Assembly (NCBI GenBank): GCA_039621445.1
Contig: CP154956.1
Span: forward strand, 63,132,257-63,196,256
From: Euglena gracilis
Taxonomy: Eukaryota > Euglenida > Euglenophyceae > Euglenales
Reading direction: 5' to 3'
DNA: 64,000 nucleotides
A program made the translations under genes and the position numbers. The notes under the pieces are model-generated. The model was not told where the DNA came from and did no database searches. It saw only the letters and a list, made by a program, of their open reading frames with translations. Below, in pieces: positions 42,801 to 54,800 of the stretch; the first letter of the stretch is position 1; the number at the start of each line of letters is the position of its first letter.

Positions 42801-45800
42801 GCACTTCTATTGGGGGGGTATTTTTTCCAATTTCGCTGCATTCAAACCAAACCACCCACCTCACAAAGCAGCGAGGTGGCAACTTTACAATGCTAGTAAC
42901 CATAAAGGAAAAACCTACATGCATTTGGGAAGACACACATTGAGCAACCTAAAAACCACTCTGAGAACTGTGGGCCAAATTTATTTGCTGAAACACCAGA
43001 AATATAGGTCAAATTTTAGGAGTTTTTAAAAAGTATGCACCTCGGTGCATACTTTTGTTTTTTGGAACGTTTTTGGTATGCGTTGGTTCACAGAGGCAAC
43101 CTCGACTGTTTTCGGAGCGTAACTTTGAGGTTGCCAGTCACTGACTCCACATAATTTAACAGTGTGTGACGTGGTGTTGCCAGGCTTTTGGAAAAGCATT
43201 GCTTCTTGCTCAACGTTACCTCTTGCAGAGTAAGCCAGAAAATGACTGACCCAAAGGACCAAAAAAAAACAAGCAAAACGACACGACAATAAAAGTGGAC
43301 ATTCAAAAAAAAATGATTTCAAAATTTTTCCCCGTGATTTTCGTGATTTTTTGAAATATTCACAAAGATATCACGAAACAGAGAAAAACCTTAACCATTC
43401 AGCGAAGTGAAAGCTTACAGCAGTATTTGTGCATCTCTTAAGACCCCAGAGAAAGGCCCCCCAACCCACCCAGCCCATCGCGAGACCACCAAAAGATTTG
43501 GTCATTTGAAAGCATTTCAAAAAAATTTTCCAGTGCTTTGCGCCAGAAAACCCATGTCCAGCCCTTCCGACCTGGGACCCCTCCCAGGTAGTTCCAGCCC
43601 CGACTCATATTCCAACCCCACTTAACCTAAAATTAAATTGGTTGTTGAAGTGAGATGCTGGGAAGAGGTGGACAGCATTCCCAAGGCAGGATAATTGGGG
43701 CTGTTGAAAGCATCAACGTCAATATTTGACAGCTTCCTGCAGCGGTTTCCTCGAAATAGTTTGTCACCAAAGAATATGCAAACCTGAGAGAGAGAGAGAG
43801 AAATAAGAGATTAAAATATGCAAACGAGCAAATAAATTTGTATGTCATAAATTTTCCAACCTTCTTCATGCAGAAAGTGCAGGAAAATGTGCAACACACA
43901 CATACAGTCTTCAGATGTGGCCTTTGCAAAATGCAACGCATTCCTCACTTCAAATGAAGCAGAAGCAGAAAGAAGATTCAAGCAGTTTAAAACATCCTCT
44001 CAAGAAATAAACTCCCTGAGTCGGCTGCCCAAATACCATCCAGGGTTCGATATAAGGAGAGGAGGGGGGGGGTGGTCCGGACCCCCCCTGCGGGCCAGGA
44101 GGGGGGGGGGGGACACCCCCCCACCTAAACAGGTGCGCGGTCAGGGTGGCCGAAAATTTTTGCCCCCCCAAAACGACCAAAAGTGCCATTTTGGGCACTT
44201 TTTGGGCAAAAATGTGCCAAAAATGCAAAAAATTTTCGGCGCAAAGCGCCGGAGGAAAAAATTGACCCTTTTTGGGGGGGTCCCGGGAACCCCCCCCGAG
44301 GGTCGGTCCGGACCCCCCTTGCAGGTGGGGTTTGGGTTTTGGGTTTGCATTGCCCTGCTGAAGCGCAGTGCCCACGGTTGACAGACCAAGCATAAACGCC
44401 AGGCCAGCCTCCGTGGGGCACACCCAGGGCCCGGGCACACTTGTATTCCACACCAGACACACCAGACACACCCGACACAATACTACTGGACACTACAGCA
44501 ACCCAGCAGTAGCCCCGCTTGAGTGCATGGGGATGATACAGACTATGAACGGACACGGGGGGGGGGGGGGCATGGGGTGCAGACCATGGCAGGATACTTT
44601 GTGGCACTGTTGGATGGGGGGATATGCCAATTGCGCAGCACGAAGTGACATTAGGCACAACCCTGGGGCCGGGGCACCAGCGGAAAGAAATGCAGCATTG
44701 CTTTTGGCAGGTCCAATTCAAAGCGTTCAGGTGTACGGTTGAGAGCAACAAGAATAGGGTCGTCCGGTACTTGGAGTTTCACTTGCTTATGAAAGACCAA
44801 CAGTTAGAAGCGAAGTGCGGAAACTGGTCCAGAATGCAGACGGGAGAACCGACAACACCACCGGGATGACGGACGTTGCCCAGGAGTTTGGCGTTTTCTA
44901 GATGCTCAAAGGGGATAACAGTGCAGGTGCTGAGGTGGAACAAGCAGCGGAGAACACCAAGACCTTGTCAAGCACCAGCACCAGTCTTCGGCTTCCGAGT
45001 AGAGTACAGGGTGGGTTGTATGTTTAAAAGCAAGGAGGGGTTATCCTTTCAACTGGAAAAAAAACTCTGTTGACCATCGGACATAATACACAAGTTAATG
45101 CACACTGCCGGGCTGTCGGGATACTTTTTTTTGCCTGTGCGTTTTGGGGGGTTGACTACCTACTGGGGCGGTGTACTTACCGCTGAAGGTGGGTGGGGTC
45201 AGCCAAAGGGCATGTGGTTACCAACCGCGTGGCGAGTTTTCGGATCCATGTTTGCCACCATAGGTAGGTATCAAAACCCACCAAACCACAGAAAAAAAAG
45301 AGGGGTTTTTAGTTCGGTACTACTCATCCTCCTCTATCCTACCTTCTACCAGCAGAAATGCCGATGATTTTTGCAAACAAAGGGCAGAAATTTGGTTTGC
45401 CATTAAAAAAAGAAACCATATTTGTTGTCCCACAACCCTGTGACCAATAAGGGGTTGAGGTGACCTCCGCTACTAACGTTTTGTAATCAGGCAGAGGAGC
45501 ACATGGAGCTCATGGGGGGGAAACGCCCAGCAAACCACAGGAGCTCATAGGTGGGGACCAAAAAAGGGCTCAGCAGCCCACATGATGATAGGTAGCCCCC
45601 CATATGTAGGGGCAGGGATGGTATCCCCACCATATGGTAGGGTTATCTAGCTCTGGTTTCCCTGACCAGTTGATACTATCCCCATGTGCGAGGAGAGGGG
45701 GGGGGGGGTTGGGACCCTGACCCTCAGAATCGGATGACACTAACATCCTGGGGACGGGTGACGTGGGATTATCTAACCCGTTGGCCACCATAGCCAGGGG

Positions 45801-48800
45801 TGTTTTGCTCTGCGACTACGACAACCCGGTTAAGACACTGGACAGCGACTCGTCCAAGTGTACTCAAATTTACACAGGTTGGGGGTCACGAGGGCTTGCT
45901 GCACAGGTGAAAACTCTCAGACCCTGTGGGGTGCTGCCTGTGCGCCAAGAGGGCGGGGAGGGGTTCGGACGGGGCGGCGAGGGTCACTCACCGCGGGGCA
46001 CTGTATCAGCCTGGTCCACTGCTGGGCTTGCGGGAGCAGCAGGATGACCAGGCAGGTGGCAGCTAGCTCTCCACGGCGCCGCATGATCTCGGCAACAAGC
46101 ACCGCCAATGCCAGGTGCAGTGCCGCCTCGAACTGGCAGCCTCTGACTCAAGCAGCTGGAGATGATGGACGGAGGGGAGTGGTCCTCCAGCCAGGAGACC
46201 AGGGGAGGCGGTGTTTCGACCTGGGACTGGTGGAAGGCAGCAGCCCATGCCTCACGCAGCAGGGACAGGTATTCCGCAGAGCCCGTAGCTGCACAGCCAG
46301 TCAGCACGTGCGGCGCATCCTTGAAGGAGCCGCCGCAGCACATGCCATGCCGACGAGGTGACGTTGCCGATCATGTGGCGCGCCAGCCGCTCGACCAGGG
46401 GCCGGGGGGGGGGGGTATGATTTGCGCCCCATCCCCCATTGGTGGCCGCGGGCGATTGCAACGTCGATTCCGGGACATGTGGGGCGGCAGCGACACTGCA
46501 CAGGGTCCATAACAGAGGGGGAAAACTTGTCACAGATTATTTGGCCAGAGGGGGAAAGCTGGTCACAGATTATTTGGCCAACAGGGAGGGCCAAGAGCAG
46601 GTGGAGCTGAAAAAAATCTGCTGTTTTTGGAACATTGACCATTCCCCCTGTGGGTTTTTGACCTCTCCCCCCTGTGGGTTTTTGACCTCTCTTGTTTTTT
46701 TTAAAAACGATCAAACCTGTAAAAAAAATTAACCCATTTTGAGCCCTGCACCAGCCCCTCAGGCAAACAGAAGCTGTCCTTCAGCGGAAAAAAGGCTATG
46801 GGTGCACGATGTGCTGCGGCCCCAGCCAAACGAGGTGAAGGCCGCATTCTTTGACCTGCAGGCAGGCGGCAGGGAAGGGAGGAGGTCTGGGGACTGTGCT
46901 GGACAGCAGCTCTGGCCACTCTGCAGCTGTGGCCCTCAGCCCTGGTGGGGAGGGGCAAGATTCAGCAAAGGTGTTGCTCTGGGTTGATGGCCGGCAGGGG
47001 CAATGGCTGCACTGCGGCATGGGGACCATCTCGATAATGGCTGCACGGGCTGCGCTGTGACGGTGGCGTGCTGGATGGTGGATGCGCTGGGTGGCAGGTG
47101 TGCCGGGTCGTGGTTGCGCGGGAAAATGCAGAGATTTGTACAGTAGGGGGTTACAATCCTGCAGGGGAAGCTGCAAGAACAAAGAAATCCCCCTTCTGGG
47201 AGTTACGAGGGGGTGACCTAACTTTTCTGACACACCAAAGAAAACTGCGGTCAGGTGCGATGTGGGGGGGGGGCTTGAACTCCTATATGCTCAGCGCCCC
47301 TGCCCTCCTCCTTCAGGTTGGGGTTCCTGCAGCCGCATGGCCATGAGCAGCCGGCTGTCGACGTTGCGGTTGGAGCCAGCAGTCCATGGTGGATTGCTGG
47401 GGTTGCTGCAAAGCAGAATCCACCTGCCCCGCGTATTGGAGCGTTGGCAGGGGGGGGGGAGGGGGGGTCCCGAGGTCAGATTTTTTTTGCATTTTTTGAC
47501 ACTTTTTGCTGTACTGTCTCAACACCAGGGGGCGGTCCTGGGGTCCCAACTGTACTGCCAAGCCCCCCCTCAAAAATCGGCCAAAAACCGGCGCCGAAGG
47601 CACCAGAAAAAAATTTAAAGCCTTTTTGGGGGTTTAAGAACGCCATTTTGGGTGTCAAAATTTTCATCTGTCTTGGGGGGATTGGCACTAGGGGGGGGGG
47701 TCCCGAAAATCCCATCTGTACAGGGGGGGGGGGCCAAAAAACCCCAACTGTACTGCCGTCGCCCCATTGCACGGAGACTGTCCGGGCTGCTGCGGTCGGT
47801 TTGGCCACCTGAGGTCGGGATGGCGGGGCTGTGCGGCGTCGGTTTGCTGGGGCCATCTCCTCCGCTGGGCGGGGGTCGGAGTGACCCCGAGCCAGGTGGA
47901 GCCTCCTGTAAGGTCTCCAGATATCTCTTCCACCGCTGCACGAACAAATTGTACCACTCCCGACGCTCCCCCTCCGCTGGGAGCACGATCTGCACGGACC
48001 AGCGACTACATTGGGACGTCGGCAGCCCCGGTCCGGTGCCAGTGGCACCAAAAAGGAGCGGCATGTCAGCCACCCCGCAAGCTCGTCGTCGCGGGCGACC
48101 TGGTGCAGCAGGCGCCTGGTGAATTCCAATGTGAATTTCGACTCCGAGCCGCCTGTGGTCCACCTCCCAGAGCAGCATGAGGGCCATGCTGGCCTCACCA
48201 CTCTCCACCGAGACAGGCCAGGGTGGCGGTGACCGCACAGCCAGGTGGCAAGGCCAGCGTCCGCAGTCTCCACGGAGGCGACGCCGTGCTGGGCAGGGTG
48301 AGCAGCTTCCGCACGCTCCCGCCGCCGGCGCCAGGCAGTGGAGTTGAGCCGCTTCTTCAGGGCTTGGTTGTACATCCAGCTCCCGAGGTGGGTGAGGCGT
48401 CGCTGCAATGGGGGGGGGGAGGGGGGTCCAGCTCCCCGGACTGTAGGAGGTTGCCAAGGACCTTCCCAAACCCAGTCAGCCGGCTGGTGAGGGCCGTTTG
48501 GGTCTCCGTCAGGCAGCCTTGGGCCACAGGGCAGGCGTCGGTCTCTTCCTGTAGAAGGCGGAGGAGACGATCCCGCAGCCAGCGGCGGCGAAATTCTCTA
48601 CATGGGGGAGCGAGGGGCTCCGTTGGGCGGACAGCATCAGCTGCTGGGGGGGGGGGAGAGCTTGACGCAAAATCTCGTTCTGGAGCTCTGAGCTCTGGCA
48701 CACTGAGATGGCGCTCAGTGGGGAGCGGGCACGGTCGACGGAGACCCAAGGAAGAGATGCATGGCGCTGGGTGAGCAGTTCAGTTCGGGGGTGTGGTGGC

Positions 48801-51800
48801 GCCGCCGCCGCCACACCTTCTGGCCATGGCAAGGAGGAACTCAACGGACTTGTTGTTAATGCAATTGAGGAAACTGTTTGCTTGCACCGTGATCACTGCG
48901 GAACAAAAAACCTCGCCGCAGCAAAATTGCAGGTAAGTTGCGAGCGCTGTATCGTAGAATTTGTACATGGCTGAAATGTGACTGAAAATTTTCTCGCTGC
49001 GGGAGAAGAAATTATTTGTTGGCTGACCACAGCGTCAAAGAGTTGTCCTGCACTGCAACTGTTGTGAAAAAGTTATATTGCGTCGTAGCGCTTGTTGCAT
49101 TTTATGGCCTTGAAGGAATCCAACTGAAGCAACTGCTTTCAATGTGCAGAGGAATTTATGTCTGCATCATAAATCAGCATAAATGTCGTAAACCGTGGAG
49201 AGAGTTGTGTCTCACCGTGGTCTGTGAGGGGGGAAAGTGTGGGCAGGTGGGGGCGCACTGCCGCCGCATATGAATGGATGGGAGAGGAACATGAGCCTGG
49301 TGTTGTGAAAGCGGGGAGCGGGCGGGGGGTGCAGGAGACACTGATGAAAATTTATTTTCCCATGGGTGTTCTCCCGCCTTTCTCCTTTCCCTGTGTGGGT
49401 TTCAACCACAGTAACCACAGTGGTTTTTTTTTATTCAGAAATTTGGAGGTTCGCAGTGAAGAGGATTTGAGCTGCCCCATTGGTATGTGTTGAATGAGCA
49501 GCGAGAGGGAATTGGATAAAATTTGTGGGTGAAATTAAGGAGAGTGTTTAAAGCAGCGGTTTTGTGCACCATGGGGGGGGATGATCCGGAAGTTCCGGCA
49601 AGACACCAAGGGTTGCTTGGGGCTTTCTGCGTGTTTGGTAAATGAAGAAACCTGGTAGGGGTGGTCCGGTAGTTGAGTGGTGGAAAATACCACAGCTGGT
49701 TATGCAGAAATTTGGCAGGATTGGATTTTCAGGATTTGGGACGACTGATTTTCTGGAAAACACCACGGGATGGTTGGGTTTATTCAGAACTTCGAAGGGT
49801 GGAAAAACGACGGGGTGGTTGGGGTATCCGGAAGTTTGGTGGGGAGGACACCATGGTGTGGTTGGGATGACCCGGAAATAATGTTGGGATGGGGAGGTCC
49901 GAGCAGTCGATGGACAGATCACCACAGGTCAGTAGGTTGGACACCACAGGGTGGTTGAGGTTGTTCCAAAATTCGGTAGGCAAGACACCATGGGAGGTTT
50001 ATCCGCAATTTTGGTGGGTAGGGTCAGGGGAAGGGCGGGAAATACAGTGGGCTGAATATCCGGGGATTCGGTTGATCAGGGAGCCCGGAGGGTCAGACAT
50101 TATGCGGTCCTTGGAGGAAGTCCGGTGGGTAGGACTTCATTGGGGGGGGGGGGGGTATCGGCAATTCAGAGGGGAGATCGCCAAGGGGTGTTTGGGTTTA
50201 TTCGGGAGTTGGGAAAGTAGGCGCTCTGGGAGACCAAGGGTATCGGGAAGTTCGGTGGGTTGTGATTAACCGAAAACTCGGTGGTCAAACACCACAGGGT
50301 GGTTAGGGTAGTATAGAAGGTCAGTGGGTCTGTTTACGCGGGTTGGTTGTTGCGGAAGGATGATGGCTAAAACAGCGTGGGATGGTTGGGGTGGTCCGGG
50401 AGCTGGGGGTGAACACCACAACAAGGAGTTTATCCAGAAGTTCGGTTTGGTGGGACAACACGGGGTGCTTGAGGTTATCGGCGTCCGGTGGGTGAAAACC
50501 ATGACGTGGCAGGGGTGGTAGGTAATTAGGTGGGGGACACACAACAGGGGGGGGGGGCAGGTTAAGCGGAAATTTCATTTTCCGGAAGGTCGGTCTGTGG
50601 AACACCAAGGAGTGAATGTAACAATCTGGAAACTCGGTGGTGGGACACCACGGGGTGATTTAAATTGATTGATTGATTGATTGATTGGTGGGGGGAAACA
50701 CCATGGGATGTTTGGAGATGTGTGGTGGTTCAGTGAGCATCAAAGGGTGGTTTGCTTTATCCGAAAACTCAGTGGGAGAGAAACACAGGGAAACACCACA
50801 GGGGGGTGTCCGTTATGCGGATAATTGGTGGGCTTAATTTTCCGGAAGGTCGGTTTGTGGAGCATCAACGGGTGACTGCATTTATCCAAAAGTTCGAAGG
50901 GGGTTGTTTAGGGTCCAGAAGTTGAGGGCGGGACGTTGGGGGGGGGGGTCGGGCAGTCGGCGTGTAGAACACCATGGGGGGGTTAAATTGTCCAGAGGTT
51001 TGGCGGGTGGAAGACGACAGGTTTATTTAGGGCTATCTGGAAGTTCGGCAGGTTGGACACCGAAAAGGCGGTCGGGTTTATTCCGAAGTGTAGTGGTTAC
51101 AACTCCACGGGGTGGTTGAGGCCTGAAAATACAGTGGGTTCAAAGTCACGGGGTATTCAAGGTGGTCCAGAAGATCGGAGGACACGGGTGATTGGGGTCA
51201 TGTGGAAGCTCAGGTAGAGCAGGACGATAGGGCACCAAAAGAGCGAGGGGGTTGGCGGCAAATTTGGAGGATGGAACACCAAACAGGGAATTTGGGAATT
51301 AGAAGGGTAGAACACCATGGGGGTTGTTGCGAATTCGGTTTGACATTGGTGGTTGTGAACCACGCCCTTGCAGGTGGGGGGGGGGTGGTCCGGACCCCCC
51401 CTGCGGGCCAGGAGGGGGGGGGGGACACCCCCCCACCTAAACCATGTACGCCCTCCTTATATCGAACCCTGATACCATCCCCCCCTTATTTGGCACCACC
51501 TTGGGGCTCTGGGAGCCCCAAGGTACCAAAAATGGGGGGGTCGAATAAGGGGGGATGGTAATAACCTCCACCCCTCCGACCTCTCTGAGCACGAAGGCAA
51601 AGAAAACAGGGAGGAGAAATCAGTGCAAATGTTGCAAAATCACAAAAATGGATGAAGTTGGTGCAGAAAATATGTCAAAGACCATCCGCTCTGCAAAAAA
51701 AACCCTAAAAAAATCCGAAAATGTGACCTGTCGAGCCAGGTGAGGAGCTTTGGGTCGATCATTGACTATGAAAAATTTGCTCAACAAATAAACCCATTGC

Positions 51801-54800
51801 TTGCCCCCCCACAAGGAATCCAGCTGGCTGGAAAATTTTGGCTGGCTGGAAAAAGGATGTTGACTGTCCCCCCCTCCCCCACCCCATAGGGGTCTCAGGC
51901 TGGAACTGGGCCCAACCCAGGGTCGAACCGGGTTCCAAAAAGCAGCCTTTTTCCAGCCTGGACCCCTCCCCCCCCCGTATTTATTAATTTTCCAGCCGCC
52001 TGGAGGGTAGCTGGATGGTGACAAGTTTTTGGCTTTCAGGGGTACAAGTTGGGCCAAAAATGATTCAAAAATGGGCGAAAATGGGTCGGAAAAGAGCTGG
52101 GCAGGGCAAATTTGGAAAGAAAATTTCCTTTTTTTGCATAATTGGCAGCTGGAAAAAAGCTGCTGGCTGGCTGGACCCCCCTGGGGTGAAGTTATTGTCT
52201 TCAGCAACGGCCTGTTTACAACACCAAATGACAGGCAATGAAAATGAAAATGCATCTGAGATTTGAAAGAGGTGGTCACAAAGTCATGCCAGAACCTTTG
52301 AGAAAGCACAGGCAAACCTCAAAGAGGTCTCGAACAGTGGCAAATATCAAGGAGACAATCAGGTTCCGCCGCGCATCATTCCATGCCATTTCAAAGGGGA
52401 TAACACATCCTGTAACAATAACTGGCCTCTCCAGATTCTGACGCAGAAACAAAGTGGAAAACACAAAGACACAGCACCACAAGGATCAAATCTGATGCTC
52501 CAAAACATCATCCGCTTTGAAGCCAAAATCAAAAAAAAGGAATGCCTTGGAAAAGTACTGGGATAATCCCCCCATTGTGCCTCTCACGATTCAGTTTCAC
52601 TTCCAACTTGCACGCCACCAGGCGATAGAAGAATTGTGGAGACCCCCCCACTTCAACCATGCGCTTCAAAAAAAGGCAGTAGTTGGATGATTTCTGGAGG
52701 TTCACCTCAAATGAGTCTAAAATCAATCTTTCCCAGCAGTTGTCAACCTCCTTACCACTTCATTCATTCCGTTTGGATGTGTCATTCACCAACTGGACGA
52801 CATTTCCACCACAGACACACATTAAACGTTCTGGCATTATGCATAAGCCACTTTCTTTCCAAAAGGAAACAGAATGCATAAAATGTTAAAATGCAGACAA
52901 AAATTACGGGAAACAAAATTTTTGGGAATATGGAAAGAATTTTTGATTTGCAAAAATATTCTGGGAAATTTAAAAACTTGAGGGAAAATGGTGGTCGTTC
53001 TTTCCATTGTAATGAGAATGTTTGGGAGCTTGAAAAGCAACTCAACTCAAAAAAAAAAGTCAACATGGACGCTGATGTTGTTTTTTGCGATTTTTCATTC
53101 TAAAACAACTCCCAAAATTGACAAAATTATGTAACCCCATCCCATCCTTTTGTGTTTGAAATTTGAGCAAACTTGAGAGTGGTTCCCCCCAATGGGCATA
53201 GGAGGGTACACTAAACAAAAATTACGAAGCAAACCTATTGGAAAATAGGGGTGATTTCCCATAATTTTTGTCTCCTGTTTTTATTGTTAGACTGTAAAAT
53301 AAAATGGTAAAAAGGCTACAATATTCATATTGTGGAAGGAAATACAACTTATCGCTCCTGCTTTTTTTGGCACATGCATCGTTGGTACAATGGCTGCCGA
53401 GGATCAAAAAGGGATGCAGTGAATTCACACTACACCACGCAATACAGAACATAATCATTTTATTACATCATACATTTTCACCACAAGAGAAAGAAAGCAT
53501 GCGACCCAAATGCCATGCCTCCTACATATCACATTCCACTCCTCTCAAATACCCCCCAAAGAACTTTGCCCCCTGCAAGTTAAGTGGAACGATCTTCTTG
53601 GCCCTACCCCCTGTTAATGTAAATGGGCAGTACCAAACCATTCATGAACCAATTCACCACCTTTCACCACCTTTCAATTCACCACCTTTAAAAGTGCTGT
53701 TTTTTTATTGACGTTATGTGATTTAATGCTTTTATTTTTGAGACAACACAACATTATAGCATTTTGGATGATATGTTTTGCATATCACTCACCACCTATT
53801 TCGGGGGTTACAGGGATTTCCTGACGCATATGTTACCTGTTCTCACATATGTTCTGCATATTTCCTGCAATTTTTTTGGGGGGCGTTTTTAATTTCTAAC
53901 TATTTTTTTCGCATTTATTTTCATTTTTTTTGGCTGTCTTGGCCACATTTTTGGCTATTCTGAGCCACCGTGGGCCATTTTTTTGAGTCATTTTGGACCA
54001 CCGTTGGGCGTTTTAATTTTTGGCGATTTCTTTGGTCGATGTATGCAAAAAAAAAACCCGGCGCCAGCTGCTATTTTGGTTATAATCTAAAATATGCAGG
54101 AATATGGCTAAACATGTGGAAAAATATGCGGAGAATATGCAGTTTTTCAAAAATCGGGCATGTTTGACAAATATTCACGAAAGACAGGCAAATTTCAGCA
54201 CGTCAGATAACGTGTTCAAGTAAACACAACGCACTACCTCTCACCACAAATTTTATCTCCACACAATCGTGGTGCAAAGCAAAGGTTGTCGTGCGGAACT
54301 GCGTTCGTCAGCCATCAGATGAGGAGATAGTATCGCACGACTGATGTGTGTTTGTGCGCACTGAAGCACACACAAACAATTTTATTTGTGTGTGCTAACG
54401 TCATGAGGGTATCTGTTCCCCAGCCCGCATGTCCAGCAGTTTTCACGTCATCTGTCTGGCTGATAAGCGTAATGAATTGATGGCATGCAACGACCTGTGA
54501 TTGTTCGACGCTTTTCTGAAACATACTGTGTTGCAAGGATTCAAATTTGGTGCCTGAAATACCTGGAATATGTCGGGCCGGAATCCGTTTTCCAGTATTC
54601 TCCACAATGTTTCCTCATTTTTTTCCCTTAAAAAAACGTGCAATGCACCAGATTTTTTGTGCATAATTTGTGGGTGGTAAATCCCACCACTTTCGTGCAA
54701 CCAATCGAGTGGTAAAGGTTGAACACTTACTGCGCCCAAAGTAAAGGGTGTTTGAGGGCTACCTTTCTCTGGCTGCCGGTTGCCATGATCTCACCACACC

